Below are positions 8,162-12,386 of a stretch of 12,386 nucleotides of DNA, piece by piece; position 1 is the first letter of the stretch, and each line of letters opens with the position of its first letter. The position numbers and the translations under genes were made by a program. The notes beneath the pieces were generated by a model, which worked only from the letters and a program-made list of their open reading frames with translations, was not told the origin of the DNA and ran no database searches. The DNA is from Rhizobiaceae bacterium (GTDB lineage: Bacteria > Pseudomonadota > Alphaproteobacteria > Rhizobiales > Rhizobiaceae), in assembly GCA_004299545.1 (NCBI GenBank), contig SCRB01000351.1:1-12386 (forward strand), in the 5' to 3' direction.

Positions 8162-8782
8162 ATGTCCGGAACCCTCGTCCTCGTCCGCCACGGCCAAAGC
8201 GAATGGAATCTGAAGAACCTCTTCACCGGCTGGCGCGATGTCGGCCTGACGGAGAAGGGTCGCGCCGAGGCAAAGGCCGCTGGCGAGAGGCTGAAGGCGC
8301 TCGGCCTCAAATTCGACATTGCCTACACCTCGGCGCTCAGCCGGGCGCAGAAGACCTGCGACATTATTCTCGAGGAACTCGGGCAGGCCGGGCTGGAGAC
8401 GGTCAGGGACCAGGCGCTGAACGAGCGCGACTATGGCGATTTATCGGGCCTCAACAAGGACGATGCGCGCGCCAGATGGGGCGAGGAACAGGTGCATGTC
8501 TGGCGCCGCTCCTATGCCACGCAGCCGCCGGGCGGTGAAAGCCTGCGCGATACCGGCGCTCGGGTGTGGCCTTATTACATGCACGAGATGCAGCCGCATG
8601 TGCTGCGCGCCGAGACCGTCCTCGTCGCGGCGCATGGCAATTCGCTGCGTGCGCTGATCATGGCGCTTGACGGCCTCACGGGCGACGAGATCGTCAAGCT
8701 CGAACTCGCTACCGGCGTGCCGATCGTCTACCGGCTAAACGCCGATTCGACGGTTCGTTCGAAGGAAATCCTGGAAGGCTGA
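8162..8782 (+). CDS. gpmA: 2,3-bisphosphoglycerate-dependent phosphoglycerate mutase
   Basis: A 206-aa enzyme interconverting 3- and 2-phosphoglycerate in lower glycolysis/gluconeogenesis. The phosphohistidine motif VRHGQSEWN covers residues 8-16 with catalytic His10. [10 protein letters not shown] (87-96) contains the acid Glu88. AAHGNSLR has the second active-site His at 158. It is the short alphaproteobacterial form, lacking parts of the longer E. coli GpmA (250 aa). The ATG at 8162 is chosen over an in-frame TTG at 8147 because GAAAGG (8149-8154) lies 7 nt before it and the family N-terminus [11 protein letters not shown] starts there. It is the last gene of the exporter-dapB-gpmA cluster. 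No intrinsic terminator is visible behind it. Confidence 0.96.
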   Translation: MSGTLVLVRHGQSEWNLKNLFTGWRDVGLTEKGRAEAKAAGERLKALGLKFDIAYTSALSRAQKTCDIILEELGQAGLETVRDQALNERDYGDLSGLNKDDARARWGEEQVHVWRRSYATQPPGGESLRDTGARVWPYYMHEMQPHVLRAETVLVAAHGNSLRALIMALDGLTGDEIVKLELATGVPIVYRLNADSTVRSKEILEG

Positions 8783-8807
8783 CGGTTCGTTACGCGAATG
8801 CCTCCCA

Positions 8808-8867
8808 TCTCTTTGTTTGACCATGATTTTTTCAGGAAACCGACGTCGACTTTTCCCGATCATGTTC
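8808..8867. repeat. Palindromic intergenic repeat, diverged copy 2 in inverted orientation
   Basis: Read on the minus strand, this segment aligns without gaps to 3982-4041. By hand count 38 of 49 bases match across the first palindrome (8819-8867), and 9 of the next 11 match in the A/G-rich linker. It keeps outer arms CATGAT (8822-8827) and ATCATG (8859-8864), while the inner arms are eroded. The second palindrome of the composite is not recognisable. It fills the space between gpmA and the tRNA promoter. Confidence 0.65.
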
Positions 8868-8884
8868 CATTGCGCATAAACGCG

Positions 8885-8913
8885 TTGACAGGGGGGCGCT
8901 TGCCCCTTACATC
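8885..8913 (+). promoter_or_regulatory. Candidate promoter of tRNA-Leu
   Basis: A perfect -35 TTGACA (8885-8890) is followed after 17 nt by a poor -10, TACATC (8908-8913). This predicts a start near 8920, six nt before the mature tRNA. The spacer contains an unusual 5-bp hairpin GGGGC-GCTT-GCCCC (8893-8906). Confidence 0.5.
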
Positions 8914-8925
8914 ACCGGCCCACGT

Positions 8926-9010
8926 GCCCAGATGGCGGAATTGGTAGACGCGCACGGTTCAGGTCCGTGTGCCGCAAGGCGTGGAGGTTCGAGTCCTCTT
9001 CTGGGCACCA
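8926..9010 (+). tRNA. tRNA-Leu (anticodon CAG)
   Basis: An 85-nt class II tRNA with encoded CCA. The acceptor stem GCCCAGA (8926-8932) pairs perfectly with TCTGGGC (9000-9006), followed by discriminator A and CCA (9008-9010). The anticodon stem CACGG/CCGTG encloses loop TTCAGGT, with anticodon CAG at 8960-8962 reading CTG codons. The long variable arm TGCCGCAAGGCG marks it as Leu. The T arm contains GGTTCGAGTCC. CTG is expected to be a heavily used Leu codon in this GC-rich genome. An integrase gene immediately downstream on the same strand makes the tRNA 3' end the probable island attachment site. Confidence 0.97.
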
Positions 9011-9013
9011 AAT
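8984..9013 (+). other. Probable attachment site (island boundary) at the tRNA-Leu 3' end
   Basis: P4-type integrases usually recombine at the T-arm/acceptor end of a tRNA gene, leaving the host tRNA intact. The tRNA 3' third here is intact, and the integrase gene begins under 190 nt downstream. The exact core cannot be defined because the second copy, expected at the far island end, is not in the window. Position is therefore inferred. Confidence 0.5.
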
Positions 9014-9053
9014 CACCGTTTCAGACCGTCCAGCAAGGTCCAGAAACTTTAGG

Positions 9054-9079
9054 AAAAGCCCGGATTTCTGGGCTTTTTT
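9054..9079 (+). terminator. Strong intrinsic terminator after tRNA-Leu
   Basis: AAAAGCCCGG (9054-9063) pairs with CTGGGCTTTT (9068-9077), with one G-T wobble, around the tetraloop ATTT, and is followed directly by further T residues (to 9079). It ends the tRNA transcript and insulates the integrase gene from it. Whether it belongs to the host tRNA unit or came with the island depends on where the attachment core ends. Confidence 0.85.
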
Positions 9080-9113
9080 GTTGCCTGATCGTCCAGTTGC
9101 GTCTCATGTGGTT

Positions 9114-9195
9114 TGTTGGCATCCAACGGATTTGTTGGTACTTTGGTTGGTACTTCGGCGAAAATGCCAACATCCAAGCAATCAAGATACCAACA
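9114..9195. promoter_or_regulatory. Cluster of TGTTGGTA-like motifs in the integrase leader (putative integrase arm sites)
   Basis: Five related octamers lie in 82 bp: TGTTGGCA 9114-9121, TGTTGGTA 9133-9140 and GGTTGGTA 9145-9152 on the plus strand, then TGCCAACA 9165-9172 and TACCAACA 9188-9195 in the opposite sense. The second and fifth are halves of a perfect 11-bp inverted repeat (ATTTGTTGGTA at 9130-9140 against TACCAACAAAT at 9188-9198). Further copies occur inside the coding region at 9279-9286, 9463-9470 (one base off) and 9484-9491. Repeated short motifs beside the tRNA-proximal attachment site are what integrase arm-type sites look like. Their role here is inferred. Confidence 0.55.
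9116..9144 (+). promoter_or_regulatory. Tentative integrase promoter inside the motif cluster
   Basis: TTGGCA (9116-9121) and TACTTT (9139-9144) are 17 nt apart; the -10 match is weak. Transcription would begin around 9151, within the third motif, so binding of the integrase or a directionality factor there could repress the gene. Confidence 0.25.
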
Positions 9196-9196
9196 A

Positions 9197-10402
9197 ATGC
9201 CGCTAACAGACACGCAAATCAAAGGGTTGCGCCCGGCGCAAAGCCCAACCAAGCACAGCGACGGGGAAGGGCTACATCTGTTGGTATCACCGACCGGCGG
9301 CAAGCTGTGGCGGTTATCCTACCGGCATGGCGGAAAGCAAAAGACGCTGGCGTTTGGTGCATATCCGGCCGTGTCGCTTGCCGATGCCCGATCGAAACGG
9401 GCAGACGCGAAGAGATTGCTGGCTAACGGCATTGATCCCGGCCACCAAGCCAGGATCGAAAAGACCAACAAACTCGTCGCAAGTACCAACACTTTCGCTG
9501 CCATCGCCGACGAATTCCTCGCCAAAGCGGAACGCGAAGGCAAAGCGGACGCCACGCTAACCAAGAAGCGGTGGCTGCTGGGCATGGCGAAAGCCCAACT
9601 CGGCGGCCGGCCAATCGCCGAAATCAGCGCGGCGGAAATTCTGCTGCCACTGCGCCAGGTCGAAGGGCAAGGCAACTATGAAACCGCACGGCGGTTGCGC
9701 GCGGTCATCGGGCAGGTGTTCCGTTATGCCATCGCCACGGCAAGAGCCGAGAACGACCCGACTTTCGGCCTGAAGGGGGCATTGACGACGCCGGTTGTCA
9801 CTCACCGGGCGGCGCTGACTGACAGCAAGGCGTTCGGTGGCCTGTTGCGCGCCGTGTGGAGTTATGAGGGCATGGTGGAAACGCGGGCGGCGCTGCAACT
9901 CATGGCGTTGCTCTATCCTCGACCGGGGGAATTGCGGCAGGCAGAATGGCGGGAATTCGACCTCGATGGTGGCGTCTGGTCGATACCCGCCGCGCGCATG
10001 AAAATGCGGCGCGAGCACAAAAAGCCGCTTCCGAAAGCCGCCGTTGCCATCCTTCGCGAATTGCATATTCTGACAGGGCGCGGGCGTCTGGTCTTTCCAT
10101 CGGTGCAATCCGCGTTACGGCCGATGAGTGAAAACACGCTGAATTCGGCATTGCGCCGCATGGGCTTTTCCAGCGCAGAAGCCAGCGCGCACGGTTTTCG
10201 CGCCACCGCCTCGACGCTTCTGAACGAAAGCGGCAGATGGCTTGCCGACGCCATTGAAGCGGAACTGGCGCATGTCGGCGCGGACGACGTGCGCAGCGCC
10301 TATCACCGGGCGACCTATTGGGACGAGCGCGTCAAGATGACTGCATGGTGGGCTGGGGAAATCGAACGTCTTCGGACAGTATTGGCTGTGGAAAGGGATT
10401 AG
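9197..10402 (+). CDS. int: Tyrosine integrase, P4-like family (DUF4102 N-terminus)
   Basis: A 401-aa site-specific recombinase expected to insert and excise the island at the tRNA-Leu 3' end. The N-terminus (MPLTDTQIKGLRPAQ, then HSDGEGLHLLVSPTGGKLWR) is the DUF4102 arm-binding domain, followed by a core-binding domain (about 95-185) and a catalytic domain. The catalytic set is complete: Arg242 (YPRPGELR), Lys269 (RMKMRREHK), His332-x-x-Arg335 (AHGFRATA), His359 (LAHVG) and nucleophile Tyr374 (AYHRATYWDER). I chose ATG 9197 because family members begin this way; ATG 9164 or TTG 9113 would add 11 or 28 atypical residues running through the motif cluster. No strong ribosome binding site is visible. 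Codon usage is visibly less GC-biased than in the core genes. Confidence 0.93.
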   Translation: MPLTDTQIKGLRPAQSPTKHSDGEGLHLLVSPTGGKLWRLSYRHGGKQKTLAFGAYPAVSLADARSKRADAKRLLANGIDPGHQARIEKTNKLVASTNTFAAIADEFLAKAEREGKADATLTKKRWLLGMAKAQLGGRPIAEISAAEILLPLRQVEGQGNYETARRLRAVIGQVFRYAIATARAENDPTFGLKGALTTPVVTHRAALTDSKAFGGLLRAVWSYEGMVETRAALQLMALLYPRPGELRQAEWREFDLDGGVWSIPAARMKMRREHKKPLPKAAVAILRELHILTGRGRLVFPSVQSALRPMSENTLNSALRRMGFSSAEASAHGFRATASTLLNESGRWLADAIEAELAHVGADDVRSAYHRATYWDERVKMTAWWAGEIERLRTVLAVERD

Positions 10403-10422
10403 CGTCCACTGCTGATTTCACT

Positions 10423-10445
10423 GATAGGCTACGAGAAGCCTTATC
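10423..10445 (+). terminator. Hairpin after the integrase gene
   Basis: GATAGGCT (10423-10430) pairs with AGCCTTATC (10437-10445), with one bulged T, around loop ACGAGA. The T-rich stretch that follows is weak (ATTGTTCGATTCTT). It is a possible inefficient terminator 20 nt after the integrase stop. Confidence 0.35.
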
Positions 10446-10472
10446 ATTGTTCGATTCTTCGAGGACTCGACA

Positions 10473-11510
10473 ATGACGTTCACAAAGCCGCTCTGGGAAA
10501 CCGACCCGTTCCGCTTCCTGATTAATCAAAAGTTTCCCGCGTTGATTGCCTACGCTGATGAGGAGCTTCGGCGCATCAGCCCTGAGCTTGAAAACTGCTA
10601 TTGCGAAGCGGAACGCCTCTCTCACGCCTATTTTCTTGATCTATGCGCGATGGACAGCGCCGCCCTGCATGCCCTCTTGGCCGAGGAAAAAGCGAAGGTT
10701 ATTAAGCAACATATCGAAACCACCATGTTGCTCGACAGCCGCCGCTTCTTCAACGAATCATTTGCAGAAGCCGACTTGGACCATTGGTCGAAGATTTCAT
10801 ACTGGACTACCGATGAGGCCGTCGCACTGTCGCTTGGCAAAGACCCGCGCATTGTCACTTGGGACACCATCGAGGACTACGCGGCTCAATCCGTCTTCGT
10901 CTTCGTTTTTGCCGAACGGCAGGAGCTGATTCGGCGCGCAATCGAGGCTGGACAACTTCGGGAGCGGAATACACCTCCCTTCTTTTTGGCATGGGCACTG
11001 CGGACGCGGTTCTATATGCCGGTGCCACTGGTCGAGGCCGTAAGCATCCTGGGAAACCAGATTGCGGACTGGAAAACCGAATATGACCGGCTTGTCGCCT
11101 TCGTGAACGATCAAAGCCAGCGCACCGAAGCGACGAAGGCAGAGCTTGAACAACAGCGCGAAGCCGCCTTTGACGCGCTTTTGTCGCTGAACAATGATTA
11201 TGTCGAGTTGATGCAAAAACACGAGGTGATGGAACAGGAACTGATAGCTTGCCGCGAGGGCGGGAACGCCAATTCGACGCCGGCCAAAACCATGCACGCC
11301 AAAGAGCGCGAAAGTCTGCTTAAGATGATTATCGGCATGGCGCTCAAAGGTTATGGCCATGATCCAAGGGTTAGCCGAAGCGGCACGGCGAAGGAAATCG
11401 CGAGCGATTTAGCCATTGCCGGCCTACCGCTCGACGAGGACACGGTGCGCAAGTATCTCAATAAAGCCAAGCAACTTCTGCCCGGCGACGAAACCGAACA
11501 AAATCGCTGA
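10473..11510 (+). CDS. Island protein of unknown function, coiled coil plus C-terminal HTH-like segment
   Basis: A 345-aa protein I cannot assign to a named family. The start at ATG 10473 is supported by GAGGA (10461-10465), 7 nt upstream. Residues 1-190 are a soluble, mainly helical region with many aromatic and acidic residues (HWSKISYWTTDEAVALSLGK is recognisable). Residues about 200-255 are charged and heptad-like, compatible with a coiled coil. A linker (GGNANSTPAKT) separates the C-terminal 70 residues, which contain KGYGHDPRVSRSGTAKEIA, then SDLAIAGLPLDEDTVRKYLN, resembling a winged or helix-turn-helix DNA-binding unit. I recall similar C-termini in hypothetical proteins on alphaproteobacterial islands, which is weak evidence. 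There is no signal peptide or membrane helix. A role in island regulation is possible but unproven. Confidence 0.7.
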   Translation: MTFTKPLWETDPFRFLINQKFPALIAYADEELRRISPELENCYCEAERLSHAYFLDLCAMDSAALHALLAEEKAKVIKQHIETTMLLDSRRFFNESFAEADLDHWSKISYWTTDEAVALSLGKDPRIVTWDTIEDYAAQSVFVFVFAERQELIRRAIEAGQLRERNTPPFFLAWALRTRFYMPVPLVEAVSILGNQIADWKTEYDRLVAFVNDQSQRTEATKAELEQQREAAFDALLSLNNDYVELMQKHEVMEQELIACREGGNANSTPAKTMHAKERESLLKMIIGMALKGYGHDPRVSRSGTAKEIASDLAIAGLPLDEDTVRKYLNKAKQLLPGDETEQNR

Positions 11511-11543
11511 AACCGAATTCGGTTAGGGCTTAACCGTATTCGG
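11511..11543. promoter_or_regulatory. Nested palindromes upstream of alpA-like gene, operator-like
   Basis: AACCGAATTCGGTT (11511-11524) is a perfect 14-bp palindrome starting right after the preceding stop codon. It overlaps a larger inverted repeat with 13-nt arms at 11513-11525 and 11531-11543 (12 of 13 paired) around spacer GGGCT. GAAACCGAA also occurs twice as a direct repeat (11490-11498 and 11509-11517). No T tract follows, so a protein-binding site is more likely than a terminator. It lies 60 nt before the AlpA-like start. Confidence 0.6.
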
Positions 11544-11602
11544 CCACGACTCGAATCGCTCTTCCTAGAACCGCCCCGAACGCAACAGCACGAGGCGGCA
11601 CC

Positions 11603-11809
11603 ATGACGACCTTCACCGAACTTCCCGCAACCGGCTTCATCCGGCTTGCCTCCATCCTTGCGCCCGCCGGGCCGATCCCCGTCAGCAAATCGACCTGGTG
11701 GGCGGGCATCAAGGACGGGCGCTTCCCGAAGCCGGTCAAGCTTGGCCCGCGTATTACCGCTTGGCGCGTCGAGGACATTCGCACCCTGATCGAACGCGGG
11801 ACGGCTTGA
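11603..11809 (+). CDS. AlpA-family DNA-binding regulator (Cox/excisionase-like)
   Basis: A 68-aa winged helix-turn-helix protein of the AlpA family of small phage and island regulators, which activate excision or island genes, or act as recombination directionality factors. The helix-turn-helix runs from GFIRLASIL (11-19) through VSKSTWWAGIKDGRF (27-41), and the wing is FPKPVKLGPRITAWR (41-55), a very typical AlpA ending followed by VEDIRTLI. The start ATG 11603 has GAGG 7 nt upstream (11592-11595). Palindromic sequences lie just upstream (11511-11543) and may be its target. One nt separates its stop from the next ATG (TGATATG), so the two genes are coupled. Whether it serves the integrase at 9197 or the recombinase at the right edge is unknown. 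Confidence 0.88.
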   Translation: MTTFTELPATGFIRLASILAPAGPIPVSKSTWWAGIKDGRFPKPVKLGPRITAWRVEDIRTLIERGTA

Positions 11810-11810
11810 T

Positions 11811-12251
11811 ATGGCCGGCCACCGGCTCGACCGGCGCAAGATCAAGCGCCATCACAGCTACACGGTGGACGAGGCGGCGCGCGCCATCGGCGCCACCAGA
11901 GGCACCGTGCGGCGCTGGCTGGACAAGGGCCTGCCGGCGATCCGCGACCGCAAGCCGTTCCTGATCCTTGGCGAAGACCTCGCCACTTACATGGCCGACA
12001 GGGCGGGACCGAAACGCTCCTGCCCGCCCGGCACCTGCTATTGCGTCAAATGCCACGAGGCGTGCCGGCCGGCCGGCAATATAGCGGAATTCGTGCCGAT
12101 CAACGCGCATTCCGGCAATCTTCGCGCGCTATGCCCGGACTGCGGCAGCCTCATGCACCGGCACACCTCCGCAAGCCAGCTTGAGGTGATCCGGGCAAAT
12201 CTCGACGTGGCAATCGTGGAGCGCCAGCCACGCCTAAACGATAGCGGATAA
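11811..12251 (+). CDS. Helix-turn-helix protein with C-terminal zinc-ribbon-like CxxC pairs
   Basis: A 146-aa protein. Residues 16-60 form a MerR/excisionase-like helix-turn-helix: SYTVDEAARAIGATRGTVRR, then WLDKGLPAIRDRKPFLILGE and DLATYM. The second half is Cys-rich: Cys71 and Cys76, the pair C78-VK-C81, Cys85, and C108-PD-C111 followed by His116 and His118. The two CxxC pairs, about 27 residues apart, suggest a zinc ribbon. It probably binds DNA as a regulator or recombination accessory factor; this is inferred from fold signatures. It starts 1 nt after the AlpA-like gene, and a recombinase-like gene follows it closely, so the three form a unit. From memory, homologous trios occur on other rhizobial islands. 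The ATG is fixed by the TGATATG junction. Confidence 0.8.
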   Translation: MAGHRLDRRKIKRHHSYTVDEAARAIGATRGTVRRWLDKGLPAIRDRKPFLILGEDLATYMADRAGPKRSCPPGTCYCVKCHEACRPAGNIAEFVPINAHSGNLRALCPDCGSLMHRHTSASQLEVIRANLDVAIVERQPRLNDSG

Positions 12252-12257
12252 CCCTCC

Positions 12258-12386
12258 ATGAATGAGCACTTGAGAAAGGACGAGATACCCATGCGAAAAC
12301 ATCATCCCGAAAACGAGCGCACCAAGCGGCGCTATGTCGAATATCTGAGGCACGCCAGGCAGCTTTCCGACGCCAGCATCGACCAG
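12258..12386 (+). CDS. N-terminal part of a probable second tyrosine recombinase (partial)
   Basis: An open frame runs to the right edge without a stop. Two starts are possible: ATG 12258 (43 residues visible, no good ribosome binding site) or ATG 12291, which has AAAGGA (12275-12280) upstream and opens MRKHHPENERTKRRYVEYLR. The text NERTKRRYVEYL, then HARQLSDASIDQ, is the usual beginning of the helical core-binding (SAM-like) domain of tyrosine integrases, where short 'RYxxYLxxA' helices precede the conserved core. The catalytic domain is outside the window, so the call rests on the N-terminus and the neighbourhood of an AlpA-like and an excisionase-like protein. A different DNA-binding protein cannot be excluded. 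Confidence 0.6.
   Translation, partial: MNEHLRKDEIPMRKHHPENERTKRRYVEYLRHARQLSDASIDQ

Noticed and set aside
8749..8791. 11-bp direct repeat GACGGTTCGTT at 8749-8759 and 8781-8791 at the end of gpmA
   Set aside because: A single short pair, with the first copy inside coding sequence; no element boundaries or further copies, so likely chance.
8932..9426. Plus-strand open frame (164 aa) running through the tRNA-Leu gene into the integrase
   Set aside because: It translates the tRNA and a terminator hairpin and overlaps the integrase in another frame.
1..12386. CRISPR array, rRNA genes, insertion-sequence transposase or riboswitch
   Set aside because: No regularly spaced repeats, no transposase-like protein and no rRNA sequence were seen; the gaps hold only hairpins and short promoter-like motifs. 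No recognisable riboswitch core was found by reading.
9011..12386. A second tRNA-Leu 3' end marking the right island boundary
   Set aside because: I looked for another copy of the CCTCTTCTGGGCACCA segment and did not find one, so the island continues beyond the window.

Overview
The window looks like chromosomal DNA of a GC-rich alphaproteobacterium of the order Hyphomicrobiales (Rhizobiales), with one end of an integrated mobile island on the right. Three things point there: strongly GC-biased third codon positions in the housekeeping genes; a short (206 aa) dPGM-type phosphoglycerate mutase next to dapB; and an intergenic palindromic repeat of a type I recall as widespread in rhizobial genomes. 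Genus is not resolved; a Phyllobacteriaceae or Rhizobiaceae member is my inference.

Layout. 1-84 is the tail of an unrecognised gene. 143-1957 is lepA (elongation factor 4). 1958-2187 is an AT-richer, hairpin-bearing gap, followed by a small two-gene locus (2188-2690) with a DUF4258-type protein and a DUF2283-type protein, probably an acquired toxin-antitoxin-like pair. 2874-3923 encodes an exported MepA-type murein endopeptidase with an unusual C-terminal tail. 3924-4206 carries a composite palindromic repeat. 4207-5232 is glucokinase (glk). After a hairpin-rich gap, 5436-8782 is a compact cluster: an MsbA-like ABC exporter, dapB (overlapping it by 4 bp) and gpmA. A second, inverted and diverged copy of the palindromic repeat lies at 8808-8867, just before tRNA-Leu(CAG) at 8926-9010.

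From the tRNA 3' end onward the character changes. A strong intrinsic terminator follows at 9054-9079, then a P4-type tyrosine integrase gene whose leader holds a cluster of TGTTGGTA-like motifs. Next come a 345-aa protein of unknown function with a C-terminal helix-turn-helix-like segment, a palindromic operator-like site, an AlpA-family regulator, a helix-turn-helix protein with paired CxxC motifs, and the start of what appears to be a second tyrosine recombinase running off the window. This is the classic look of a genomic island inserted in a tRNA-Leu gene. Its far end and cargo are outside the window.

How the parts work together: glk and gpmA belong to glucose catabolism, dapB to lysine/diaminopimelate synthesis and MepA to peptidoglycan trimming, so the left two-thirds is core metabolism and envelope. 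The right third is integration and regulation machinery of a mobile element. The observations most worth a second look are the motif array at the integrase leader, the near-perfect inverted repeat at 11513-11543, the uncharacterised 345-aa island protein with its regulator/recombinase neighbours, and the paired inverted repeats.
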